From Oreocharis arfaki (taxonomy: Eukaryota; Chordata; Aves; Passeriformes; Paramythiidae), in assembly GCA_013398015.1 (NCBI GenBank), contig VZRR01006572.1, positions 248,001 to 312,000 on the forward strand: a DNA stretch of 64,000 nt. The letters run 5' to 3'. A program made the position numbers and the translations under genes. This document shows, in pieces, positions 52,726 to 64,000 of this stretch (the first letter of the stretch is position 1; each line of letters opens with the position of its first letter). Below the pieces are notes generated by a model that was given only the letters and a program-made list of their open reading frames with translations, ran no database searches and was not told the DNA's origin.

Positions 52726-54136
52726 CTTGCACAGGCACCTCACTGACTGGGAGGATCAATGCAAAAATTTTCACCTAGAATAATCAGCACCTAGTGCTTC
52801 TGCTAAGATGTTGAACCTGCTAAGCTGTTGCACCTGCTTGTTTCAAGGTGGTAGTAGGCTCCTTGCTGTCCTTAGATAGAGCAGAAGGCAGAGTAGACCT
52901 GACTGCAGTGAAAAGTGCTGAGGAACCAGAATTTTTATGAGATGAAGCTCCATGGTTACAGTGAAATAATCAGATTAAGACTTCTTTGTCTCTGTGACAG
53001 AACTTGCATCCAGTTCACCAGCAATAGAAGAGATGAGATTTTACCCTCAATACTATATGTTCAATGCTGTCAAATGGCTACTGCTCCTTTCTGGGTCAAG
53101 CATCATCTTGTACAAGAAGGGCAACTATTCCATCCATTCGTGTTTAGAAAATGAAAATCCCTGAACAGTGAAGAATATGAATTCTAATATAGATAGTTTT
53201 CCATCTGTCCAACTGACTTGCAAAGAAGGCTTAGAAAATAAAACTCATTTACCAGAATTAAAGTAAATTAAGTAATGAATGGTAGTAAATTATGGAAAAA
53301 AATCAGGGAACACTTCAAATCTACGAAGCAAATAAACAGTTTTATTTTAAAATTCATTTATATTCAAAATGAGAATGTGCTTTATGTTGCCAGCCTTCAT
53401 AAGGGCTTTATTTTGGGCATTTCTTCTCCTAGTTGAAATAATTATGACATTTATATGTTGAATGACATATATCTCTGGCATTCATCTGGTATCCTTTAGC
53501 GTGGTCCAATTATTTTTAGTGTTGCATCAGGGGCGACTGAATGTGTTGCTTACATCCAAAGGCCAAACTAATGCTGCTTCATTAGGCACAAGCTGTATGC
53601 CCAGGGACGCTCAAAGCAGTTAAGCATCTGGGCCAATTTAGACTTTCATGTTTTCAGAACTTTTGCTTAAAATATTTTGCATCCCTCCCCACCCTTCTCC
53701 CTGTCTCATCCGAAAACACTCTTCTGTCTTTCAGTCTCAGAACGGGTGTTAGCATATGCAGAATGTAGTTCAATGTGAATGGATTTTTTAAAAAAAGTGA
53801 CTTGAACACTGCAGGATATGCAGTGTTGTGTTCAAAGGAGACACATATCCAACCATGTGCAAAGCCTGTCTTGGTGAAGTGCATGTTTTATCAAGCAATA
53901 AATATTTATGGGCCAGCCTCTGAAAGCTAGAGGCAACACCACTATATTGCTATTTTTGTATAGGCTTGAATTAGCATGTGCACACAAATTCCTTGCATAT
54001 GAGGGTGTGTATATGCAGAGGGAGGGTGCACCTGCACTTAGAGGAGGACTGAAGGAGGGGCTTGATATTCCTACGTGATAAGCCCAAAAGCATGCAGGGA
54101 AAATATCTCATTTGACAAAAATGACCTCTATATGTT

Positions 54137-54140
<4 letters not shown>
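52726..54140. other. Unique DNA, no gene seen
   Basis: Short frames only and no recognised repeat. Confidence 0.45.

Positions 54141-54164
<24 letters not shown>
54141..54164 (+). repeat. (TG)12 microsatellite
   Basis: Twelve uninterrupted TG units, preceded by tttgtt and followed by tatatgtg. It is the longest dinucleotide run of its type in the window and likely to be length-variable. Confidence 0.97.
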
Positions 54165-54172
<8 letters not shown>

Positions 54173-54880
54173 CTTGCCTAGGTATTGCTTACATGCACTG
54201 CCGTTTGTGTATTAGGAGTACTGCTTATATTTAAATTTTGTATTGTTAAAACTGATTTAGTATCTAATAAGGGACTTAGTGCTCTCTTGGGATTCTATCT
54301 GGCCATTTTCTCTACAACTGCCATAAAACTCTAACTCTTAGGACTGTATACTAAGACCCTAAAATGCACAAGAGAGTTTTTGTATACCACTCTCTTCACC
54401 AGAAATTGGTTTGTTCGCTTGAGTGTCCTACTTTAAGGTGGTAATGGGAGTTCTGAACTCGAATTAGAGCTTCAGTGCCCATGTGAGTATGGTTCTTTCA
54501 ACTCTATCTTCACAGGAGATCATATTCTTTCTTTTGGAGGGAAATGCTAGTATTTTGGAGGGTTTTTTTTCTGTTCTGTACACATTTTGCCCTTTTCAGA
54601 GCTCTTCCAGGCCTTCTTAGCCCCACTTCCTTCATCTATCATCATCCTTAAGTGTTTTAACTGAAGCTAGCATAGAAGACGCTTCTTATATCTTTCCATG
54701 AAGCGGTCTTGAGTTCTGCAATTCCCTGCATTTTCTGTCACATGGCCTGAAATCAGGCCTTCATGTTGGACATATATATCAGAACTTGCCGGATATTCTT
54801 AGGCTTCTAAAGAGAGGGAAGTTTTTGCAGGGTGTTTGTCTTAGGTAGTTTGTTGAGCGTTTCTAGCTTTTAAGTGATAA
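54165..54880. other. Unique DNA
   Basis: No gene or recognised repeat is seen before the CR1 fragment. Confidence 0.45.
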
Positions 54881-55137
54881 GATAGAATCATAGACTATGT
54901 TTGGACAAGGCCTTTAAGATCATCAAGCACAACTGTTAGCCCAGCACCGCTGTGTTCACGACTGCACCATGCCCTCAAGTGCCACATCTTCACATTTTTT
55001 GAACATTTCCAGAGATCACAACGGCTTTTTCTGGGCAGCCTATGCCAGTGCCTGACCACCCTTTCAGTGAAGAAATTTGTCCTACTACCTTATTTGAATC
55101 TGCAACTTGAAGCCGTTTCCTCTTATCTGGTCAATGC
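54881..55137 (-). mobile_element. CR1 3' fragment, about 257 bp
   Basis: It begins gatagaatcatagac (reversed CR1 tail). It continues with ggcctttaagatcatcaagc, the ctgggcagcctatgccagtg box, cctgaccaccctttcagtga and ttgaagccgtttcctctt, all in CR1 order. The block of cactaagccctcaagtgccacatc type marks another CR1 subfamily than the copy at 42.3 kb. It is truncated after the cctctt box. Confidence 0.88.
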
Positions 55138-58014
55138 TATATCAAAGATACGTTTCTTCTTCTGTATTATTTTTGGCTTAAATATTAATTAAATATTGTG
55201 TGTTACTTCTTTAAGCATCATCCTACAGAAATAACATGCAAATTAAATTTTCTGATTCAGAAAAAGACATTTGAAATAGGTCATAATGGAATAAGTAAAC
55301 TAATGGAACAAAAATATATAGCATAGCAACTCCATTGCTGTAGAAATTTTATAATGAGGAATGGAGTAGGCAAATGTGACTTAGTTATACAATTAGTCAT
55401 TTAAGGTATTTATTATAATTAAAATTGTAGAAATTATGTGGATAGTAATCAGTTTTCATCACAGTTCTTTGCACATTTCAGTGCTATAATTAGACTGTGG
55501 CATCTGTCATTGCTGATTAATTTGCAGACAACTCTATCCTCTCATTAAGATTTAATATGTACCAAGGCAAAATTATCATTATCTAAAAATACAAAATAAA
55601 AAGTGGTAGCAGTTTGGAGATATTAGCTTTTTCACTTCATCATTTTGGAATCGAGAACATCCCAACAGGGTCTGTACCATTGTCTGTGAGCAGCACTGGG
55701 TGGAAGGAGACAAAGCAGCTCTTTTTGGGCTTAGAAAATAACAGCCATTTTTTTCTTAAAGCCTTTCGCTATACTCTTACACACTTTGGGCTCAGCAGTC
55801 CATGAAAAGTTGTTCTAATGGTAGGAAGAGAAGAGCTTTGTACTATCAGGCTGTGAAGAGTAATGGTATCATCTAAATCGCAAAAGATTTAAATACCTCT
55901 GGTGCTCCTGCTGTGTTCTATAAAAACTTGTGTTTGGCTTCAGTCATACCAGGATTTACTTTTTTTTTTTACCTGCACTTGCTTGTTTGGCTGTAGTCTT
56001 GAGAAGCTTTCAGCCACAAGTAATTGGAAGCTATAATGTCCCTGATCTGTTCACTCAGCTCCTGGGAGTCCAGAATGTCATGCTTCCTTATTTGTTGCAG
56101 CCACATGTAATACACATCTTAGCAGAACTATTAATACAGTTGATTGATGACCTGTATAAGCCTGTCTTAGCTGCTGTGTTGCTTCTCTTGTGGTCTCTAC
56201 TTGGACTGTACTTCAGTATTTGCTGGATTTAACAGCAAAGGTAGTTTATGAAGTAATTCATGAAATGGCTTCTCCTTCTTCTTCTCACCGCTCTGTGAGA
56301 TTTCACAATCTCCTTGGCTGTGCTGGCAGTTTTTCTCTGTCTTCTGACCCACTAGGCTGATCTAAGCTAAAAGATAACCTTCTGAAAAAAAGGCCAGAAA
56401 GCAACATATGGGCAGAAACAGGGATGAGATCAAGAAAGATGGGAACTTTTTGATCTGTTTCTTTGCCAAGATTAGCATGTTGGGACTGTATGGTTCCAGT
56501 CTAGCCTGCTGTGAACTAAATCACAGGGAAATCAGATATGCAAAGCCACCAAACCAGGACATACTTTGCGGGTGCCATTTCAGGGCTGGACATCAACCCA
56601 CATCCGAGCTTCTAGATTTGCTTAATTGTGGAACACCTATTTGGGCTAATTCTACTGTAGGTTTCTTAATCCACTTGTGTTACTGTGCAAAATTTTCACT
56701 TTGAGACTGGGAGTGTTGTAATTTATACTGAGAAGCACTAATGAAATAGAACAGCTTTTCAAAACTGACATGTATTCTAGCAGGCAAATATATTTCTTCA
56801 CTTCTCCAATACTAATAAAAGCCTTTGATGCTATTAAGGAGAAGATAACCTCTTTCAATACATATTTCAAGTTGGTTTCACACTGCTTAGAATGGTAACC
56901 ATGATAAAACTAGAGTGTGCAAGTCAGGGTGGGTCACATCAGTAAGTATTTTTACAAATTCAATTACTTGACAATATTGTATTGAAAAACAAACTGTTGT
57001 GATGATCAAATCTATGCTACTAATGAATCTAGTGTTAAACAAAAATATAGCTGGCTGTATTAATAAAGTTAAGATATCATGTGTCTTAAGTCCTGAGCAT
57101 ATATAGATGTGTTTTGTATAAAATGCCTTAATGTGATATGGTCTTCTAAAGGAACACAAGTCCACAAAATTCTGTCCTTGAAAGAAAACACAAGTCTTAG
57201 ATTGTCAAGATTTGTAAGCATGAAGAATCTCAGCCATAGCACTTCATTAATGCTGTGATTTCATTTATTATGCCAAAGCTTGCTTGTTTGCGCCTGCAGT
57301 GAGTTTCTTCTCTGATTTCTGGATGAGATAAATATCATGCAAATCACTTTTTTTCCATAGATATGAACCCATCCAAAAATTTTAAATTGAAAATTTTGAT
57401 TTTTTAATTAAAAATAAGATTTAAGGCAGATTAAGCAGAGAGATTGCATTATGCAAAAAGTGTGAAATGAGTAGCACATTGCTGTGACTAACATATTGCA
57501 CATATCATAATCATATTGCTCCACGATAAGCAGCTCATGATCAGCAGCAACAAAAAAGACTGAATTACTAGAAAAAGAGACATAAAAACATTTATACTAA
57601 GCCCAGCAAGGAGACTAGTGAGAAATTCAAGGCATGAAGTTTGGCAGGTGAGATGGATACAAAATTGTAGCAACCACTGTTAAGCATGTGTGCTGTCATT
57701 TTCCAGCAGTCATATTCAGAATTATCCCAAATCTGGTGTTAGGATACTTCTAAGATAATTCTAAAAGATGAGTCTGATATGTAGTCAAAATAAATGTCTT
57801 TTCCAGTCTTGTATGTTCATACTCTTGCAAACTTCTTTTTCTTTTTCAAAAGCATGTTGCAGATAGTTGAAGTACTTTCAGTTAGTTTATCCTTGTTTTC
57901 TCCCTATCTTCAACACTACTATGCCTTTAATAGAACCCCAGGGATACAAGTGTGGTAGGAACTGGAATGGCATCCGAATTTTTTATTTTATTGCTAAATA
58001 AAATAAAGTAGCAT
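55138..58014. other. AT-rich unique DNA, no gene seen
   Basis: The longest frame, at 55930-56232, is hydrophobic and leucine-rich with no splice sites or family match, so I regard it as chance. No repeats are recognised. Confidence 0.45.
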
Positions 58015-59110
58015 CTTCAATGGACTGACTGCATCAGTAGACACAGTAAGAACTACCGTGTAATCTACCTAGACTAGTGTAAAGCCTTTTTTACAGCCCC
58101 ACACAGCATTTTGGCTGCTAAATTGGAGAGAGAGGGGTTTGACAGATGGACTAATGGCTGGATGGTCACATCCAAGGGGTTTTAGTCAATGGCTCAATGT
58201 CCAAGTGGAAACCATTTAAAAGTGGTGTCCCCCAGAGATCCATACTGGGATCAACAGTACTTAGTATCTTCCTCACAGGTATGGATGATGGGTTTGAGTG
58301 CCCCCTTAGCAAGGTAGCCGACAATATCAAGCAAGTGGTGGAGCTGATTCACTGGAAGGAAGGGATACCATCCAGAGGAACCTTGACAAATTTAAGGTGT
58401 AGGCCCATACTAATCTCATAGTCTCATGAATTTCAACAAAAGCCAATATAAGGTGTTGAATCTGGGATGGGAAAATCCCCAGCATCAGTAAAGGCTGTGG
58501 AATTAATGCATTGACAGTAGCCCTGCACAGGTCGACTTGGAGATACTGGTGCACAAAAATCTAGACCTGAGCCAGCAATGTGTGCTTTCAACGCTGTCGT
58601 ATCCTGCACTATATGAAAAGCAGCGTAGCCAGCAGGTCAAGGGAGGTGATTCTGCCCCTCTGCTTTGGTGAGACCCCACCTGGAATGCTGCATCCAGCTC
58701 AGGGGTCTCCAGTGTGAGAAAGGAGTGGACCTTTTAAACATGATGCTTGAGAAGAACAGCTGAGAGAGCTGGAATCATTCAGCCTGTAGAAGAGAACGCT
58801 GTAGGAACATACTATTATGGCTTTTCAATATTTAAAGGAGATTTAAAAGAAAGATGGAGAAAGACTTTTAAAAAAAATTATTTATTTCCATGGCCTGTAG
58901 ACATCAGGAAGAAATTTTTTATGGTTATGATAGTGAGAGGCTGGTACGGGTTGCCCAGAGGAGCTGTAGATGCCGCATTCCTGGAAGTTTTTAACAGCAG
59001 GCTGGATGGGGCTTTAAGAAAACTGATCTCTGAATGGTGTCCCTGCCTATGGCATGAGGGCTGCAACTAGATGATCTTTTAACGTGCCTTCCTACCTAAA
59101 CCTTTCTATG
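58015..59110 (+). mobile_element. CR1 LINE, about 1.1 kb, the only plus-strand copy
   Basis: The element reads in the sense direction. It starts inside the reverse transcriptase (ctacctagactagtgtaaag, counterpart of the conserved IYLDLCKAFD region), continues through ggctggatggtc, and reaches SGVPQRSILGS in a readable frame near 58220. The catalytic box that should be FADDTKL is VADNIKQ near 58320, with the second catalytic Asp lost, so it cannot be active. It then runs through the 3' UTR landmarks ctggaatgctgcatccagctc, catcaggaagaaatt, ggctggatggggctt and ctagatgatctttta, ending at the tail near 59105 (tttctatgaatatg). The 5' part is missing and several internal indels are present. Confidence 0.92.
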
Positions 59111-59828
59111 AATATGTTATATTACATGAATGTTCAGGGTGGCTTTTTCACTATGAAAATCAGCAATCCATTAGCAGAAACACCTACTCAGAGAAAAGGT
59201 GCCTCATTTTTAACTTGATGGGTTTTTTACTTGCTACAAATATACAGCATAGATCCTTAGAACAATCAAGTAGTACTGCTGAAAAGTATTTTTATTTTAT
59301 ATAAGGTCAATTAAACTGGGCAGTACTTAATAGGAACGATGTTTGGTTTTTTTTTCCAAGTAGTAATGCTTACTGGTTTGTGTTCTGACAGTATTTCTTC
59401 CTTCAGGAAGCCAAATAGAGATTGTCAGTTTCTGAGTCTCAGGAATTAAATGCACGTCTTCCTGGGCTCCCATAAATAGCAAAATGAAGATTAAAGCAGC
59501 AGCAGCAAGGGAATTAGATATACATGTGCATTCATCCTGTTCACACTCTGGAAATTCTTTGTAAATGAGACTAATTTTGATTATCATAGCTTAGAGAATT
59601 TTCGTACGTGTAAATAGATTAAAAACATGTTAGAACAGCTGTCCAGGCATGTTCAGGCTAAACTGATTGCTAGTATCAATCCTCTGGCTAGCCATTATTT
59701 AGGATACTTAGGAAAAAGTGTGAGCAGTTTGCTTGGAAGGATGGCTTGTACTAAGTAATGAAACTACTCACAGCTTTCTTTTCTTTTTTAGGTGTCCATA
59801 TGTCTAGGAATGTTATTCCCTAAATTAG
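59111..59828. other. AT-rich unique DNA
   Basis: No gene or recognised repeat lies between the CR1 and the next LTR. Confidence 0.45.
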
Positions 59829-60234
59829 TGTTGCCACTGAAACCACGTGCTGCTCCCTTGCTCTCCCTCCCCCTTCCCTACGCTGGGCTGGAGAGGAGAA
59901 TTGGAGACGAAAAAGGTGAAGATCACAGATTGAGATAAGAGGAGTTTACTGGAAACAGCAATGAGGTAAGAAAATGAACAGTAACAGCTACAATACCAAT
60001 AACAAAGTGTAGAATTAGGCAAAGGATTCACATCTTACTGCTCAGAACCGGCATTACCCGGCATCTCCCTCTGCCACACTTACTCAACTGGAAGGAACCC
60101 CTTCTCCGCAGAAATGATCCCTTCCTTCTGCCCTTGGCAATGGTGGGAGCTGGTACAGGATAACCTCCAGTTCCTAGCTGTGCCCCCACCTGGCTACTGC
60201 AAAAATTAACCCTGTGTTTACTGGAACCAGGACA
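59829..60234 (-). mobile_element. Solo LTR, about 406 bp
   Basis: On the minus strand it starts TGTCCTGGTTCCAGTAAAC with GGGTTAATTTT soon after, and ends CAGCACGTGGTTTCAGTGGCAACA-like sequence (59829 side). These are hallmark ends of a common avian ERV LTR type. The tail part contains the typical CTTATCTCAATCTGTGATC stretch. The poly(A) signal appears decayed (AGTAAA near 59950). No target duplication is visible (left attag, right ccata). No internal retroviral sequence is attached. Confidence 0.75.
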
Positions 60235-60406
60235 CCATAAAAATACAAATCCTTTCCATATGCTATGTCAAATTCCAAGGAAACTCTGTCACTTGCAGCA
60301 CAGCTCCAGCATGACATGCATACCTCTCCTACGGGCCATGCTTCAGTTATTATTGCTACTATGTTGTGTAGAGTTTACCCTGATCCCTCATGCTGAGGAT
60401 ACACGT
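60235..60406. other. Short unique spacer
   Basis: Nothing recognised. Confidence 0.4.
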
Positions 60407-60440
60407 AAATTACTCTTTCTGCTAAATTACTCTTTCTGCT
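60407..60440. repeat. Perfect 2 x 17-bp tandem duplication
   Basis: Two identical adjacent copies of aaattactctttctgct at 60407-60423 and 60424-60440. Confidence 0.95.
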
Positions 60441-63400
60441 AAAATCTGTCCGTCCTGGCATCAGGAAAGCTAGGTAGCAAAAGACTGGGAATGAAGAAAG
60501 TCAATTTTACTGGAAAATGGCCTCGACAGTGTTGACATTCTTTAGATATAACTGCAATATGTAAGTATGTTGTCCAGCAGAAAAGCAAATCTCCTCTCTG
60601 CTGCAGTGGCATTCCTGTTTGTTTTTTGGTTTTTTTTAACGAACTCCTACAAGACAGATCCACCCACAAAAATTTGTGGGAATTATGCTGTTGAAAAATT
60701 TATAAGATAGCCATTTATGAGACTTTCTTTCTATTCATTGTTTTTCAGCTTAGAAGATACAGAGTGTAGTCTGCCTAATGTGACCCAAGTTTACCATTAC
60801 CACAGAGGACATGGCAAAAAAGATGGTAGGAAAGTAGCTCTGCAATTCAGGCTTATGCTAGCAAAAATCTCTGGAATTCTAAATAAATTTTTTGGTTCAT
60901 CTGAGAAAATAAAAAACACCCCATACATTAAGTAATACCATGTTTAAAGGCATGCCAACAGCTCTCCAAACACCTTACTTTTCACAAAGTAGTCCCATGG
61001 TCTTTCAGATAATTAGTGGGGGGAGCTGGGGATAAGAAGCAAGAAACAGCTACACAACAAACATTCACCGTCACGAGTTTTATTCTTTTACCATTTGGAT
61101 GTGATATGTCGTCTTCTTTTCCTTAAACAAAAAGAAAAAAAGAAAAAGAATAAAAATCCACAAAAAAACCGACATCAAACTAAACAGCCAGCCAATCAAC
61201 AGAAACTGCAAACATGAAATTATTTTTACTCAGTAATGTATGCCCCTGATGGCACAGACATCTTTATTTTGGTTCAACACACTTGTTCTTTTTCCTGTAC
61301 TTGAGGAGTCCCTCATATAGAGCCAGAGCAAGTACAGATGTTTACTGATCATTGTACAGGATGTGATAGGTCTGTCAGTATAAAAATCAGGCAGCTTGAG
61401 GAGAATTGTAGAGTATATTTATGAAATCTGCAGTCTAGACTGATTTAGTTCATAAGCCAATTCACATTCACATATTTCATGCAGAGCTTGCCTCTTTACT
61501 TCTACCTTTTCTGAAAGAAAAAAGGTTATTTGATGGTTTGCCAGGGGAAACATTAAATTGGTGATGTTTATGAGAATAATTTTTTGGTCTTGACCACAAA
61601 ATTTTCAATTTTCCTTATTAATGTGATTCTCAGAGGAAAAGAAAGGTATAATTTATTGTTGAGTTTATGGTAGTTATTGCAGAATGTGGTTTTCAAATAT
61701 TTGTAGAGCAAAAAAACCTAAAATCCACAACTGTGCCTGTTACCTTAAGATTATCTCCTTGTGCATTCCTTGCAATGTAACTGTATTGGAGAGTAGATTG
61801 ATACTTTAAATTAAGCAAATTCCTGCAACTACTCTGACTGGCAGGGTTTTCATTTTATAAACTGAAAAAAAGTGGCACATGGTACCACACAGGATCTGCT
61901 TTTCTACCACATACTGAGAAAATGTATAGTAACACATGTATCCAAAAAGTAAATTCTTTGGAAACAGTATGGATTTTAAACTGTGTCTGAATAATTTATT
62001 GATGACAATAACCTTTTAATTTGGGATACCTTAGGATCTGTTTTTTCAATAATTCCAATAAAAGTTTATTCAGGATAGGATCCAGATGAAATAATTCAGC
62101 TATGGGTATATTAAGATGTTTTTGAAATTGGTTGAAAGCATATGAAACTCTTTGTTTGTTTGTTATTTAGTTTGCTTGTTTTTAATGGTTTTGTTTTGTT
62201 TTTTTTTTAATGAAGTGGGAGGTATAGATTTTAATTTCCCTTTACTCTTTCAATAAAATATGTTCTTTAGAGGACTATTTCTATGTCTAACATGTTTGAA
62301 GAATCATAGCACGTAAAGAAAGAAGGGTGAATGTCCTAACTTGAATATATAGCTATACCAGACTGATCTTAAAAACTAGTAGGCAAGTCTTCATTGTTTT
62401 TCAGAGTTTGATACTGTGTTACGATTTTTTTTTATTATGAGAATAACTTTTAAAATTTATTTTAGTAGTTGAATAAATTTATTTATTATCCTAATAATGC
62501 ATAGAGATTTTGCTTGTCTGTTTACTATATTATAAAGCATTACCTCTTCTGAGTGAGAATTGCAAAAGAGGTATCTGTGAAACATAACAGAGGAAATATC
62601 TCAGTGTCTTTTATTAGGCTGACTGGAGAAATGAGGAAAAATAGAATTTTTCTGGGAAACAAAAAAATTTCTTTCAGGATCAACTATAATGGCAGAATCT
62701 TCCCTCTCTTTTAGGCTTTGAAGTGCCATCTTATAATTCCTTTGTAACATCCATCACCGCTTTTCAATTTTTTTTTTCATTGCTTTCTCAAGGTTATTTC
62801 CACTGCACACCTGCTGCGAGTGTATGGCGTAGAACAACTGTGGAGCTGTACTGCTGACAGCTGACAGTCTTCTGTGTGCAGGTACCCTAAGCAGGAGGCC
62901 AAAATTTCTGCATGGTTTATAGATGTCCACAGACAAGACTAATACTATCTGTACACTTGAATGAGAGATGACTACTGTTTGTCCTCAGCTCTTTGGTGCC
63001 CTTTAAAGTCTATTTTTGAAAGAATTTTGTAAACTATTTCTTATTCTTATGGGAACCCTAGTCTTAAGTTAGTAGTTTTATTTCCTCTGGAGAAACAAAC
63101 AGTTTTAAAAGCAGTACAAGCAAGGAGCTAAGCAAAAGTTTACTCAACTTTATCCTGAAGTGTTCTACCAAGAAAAGAATGTCTTGCCAAGAATTACTGA
63201 AGGACATCTCAAAAGGCAATAAAAATCCTTTTGATCTTTTAATTATTTTTTTGAGTGGAATGTTCTTGTTCCTTGTTTTCTTGCTGTTCTTGAAGGATAT
63301 TACAAAGGGAGAGCATAAGATATTATCAGGTCAAGCTTTACTACTGAATACAATGGAGCAGCTGGAGGAGACAAAGATTAGTAGCTAGTGGTAAATTCAT

Positions 63401-64000
63401 TTTCTGCATGAGCAGAAACATCTGTCCATTGATGAGAAGTTCATTTGTCTGACCTTTCAAAAACTTTTGAAGCCCACTTCTCAGCATGAAGCTGAATTTC
63501 TGTGTTGGAAGGAAAGATTAAAAGTGTGGCTGCTTTTATTTATTGAATTTTGTTTGCAAAAATGTGAGCTGTATAGAAAATGCACTGCAGATGGAAAGGT
63601 ACACATATGTCAGTCTGGTCACATCATATTTTGCACCTGTGTTGTAACCCTTGACAAACGTTTTTTTGCATGTGGTCTTCTAAGTGGCGTGAACTTCTAC
63701 GCCTGGTTTGATTTTTCTGTCTTTCTTTCCTACACAGAACACTACTGCCTTGTACGTAAGAATGATCAGTATTTTTCACTCAAACTAAAATCAGATTTTT
63801 CAAAGAAAAACAATTTTCTGAGATTTTTCACCAAGAGATAGAAGTGAATCTTCTGGTACTCTTCACATACAGAAGAAAAAAAGAATATGGATGCTTGGGA
63901 GTGTATTCTGAAATTCAGTAGGTAGTCTGGCCTAAAAAGAACATTTAAATTGGTATTAAAATATCAGTGAAGAAAAGACGCCTCAGGATTGTGCTATGCT
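60441..64000. other. AT-rich unique DNA with low-complexity patches
   Basis: There is an A-rich patch at 61124-61171 and a (TTTG)-rich patch at 62151-62209. The longest repeat-free frame of the window, at 63467-63841 (124 codons), starts with TTG and contains no ATG, so it cannot be an ordinary animal gene as it stands. It has no recognised domain. A weak gaatcatag string at 62303 is too short to call as CR1. Confidence 0.45.

Noticed and set aside
55930..56232. Leucine-rich hydrophobic 100-codon frame
   Set aside because: T-rich DNA yields such hydrophobic frames by chance, and no domain, start context or splice evidence was seen.
63467..63841. Longest repeat-free open frame (124 codons, plus strand)
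   Set aside because: It starts with TTG and contains no ATG. A frame this long is expected a few times by chance in 64 kb of such AT-rich DNA read six ways. No domain or splice sites support it.

Overview
The window looks like bird genomic DNA from a gene-poor, AT-rich region, either intergenic or inside large introns. The main evidence is interspersed repeats. There are seven truncated copies of the CR1 non-LTR retrotransposon, recognisable from the 3' UTR, the octamer-like tail (catagaat units) and reverse-transcriptase coding remnants. There are also five solo LTR-like elements with TG...CA ends. Several of these resemble LTRs with ends such as TGTCCTGGTT and GGTTTAAACCAGCACA, which I know as avian endogenous retrovirus families. 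A neoavian, possibly songbird, host is plausible but not proven. There are no bacterial-type operons, RNA genes or CRISPR arrays. Nearly all open reading frames are short chance frames, and many lack an ATG.

Layout. Positions 1-900 contain the only exon-like segment: a 36-codon frame on the minus strand with an ATG in good context and a CAG|GTATGG donor. From 900 to 13.5 kb the DNA is mostly unique, with a solo LTR at 5.8-6.1 kb, a 26-bp tandem duplication at 7.0 kb and an A-rich stretch. At 13.57-15.15 kb a minus-strand CR1 is split by a 520-bp LTR-like insertion with an exact 8-bp flanking direct repeat. From 15 to 32 kb the DNA is unique apart from a GC-richer patch at 17.9-18.2 kb, an old CR1 at 23.2-23.7 kb and a diverged tandem repeat at 30.3 kb. 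An LTR lies at 32.34-32.85 kb. Two CR1 copies of different subfamilies lie at 41.3 and 42.3-44.3 kb; the second still shows the FADD reverse-transcriptase box. AT and TG microsatellites follow. An LTR of about 718 bp at 49.8-50.5 kb has a near-perfect 5-bp target duplication. A suspicious single-N junction sits at 52.37 kb. CR1 fragments are at 52.6 and 54.9 kb, the only plus-strand CR1 is at 58.0-59.1 kb, and the last LTR is at 59.8-60.2 kb.

I see no working gene system here. All the mobile elements are decayed and non-autonomous. Most (10 of 12) lie on the minus strand, which would be expected if the window were an intron of a plus-strand gene, but this is weak evidence and the exon candidate points the other way. 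All family assignments come from reading the sequence against remembered consensus features. No search was run.
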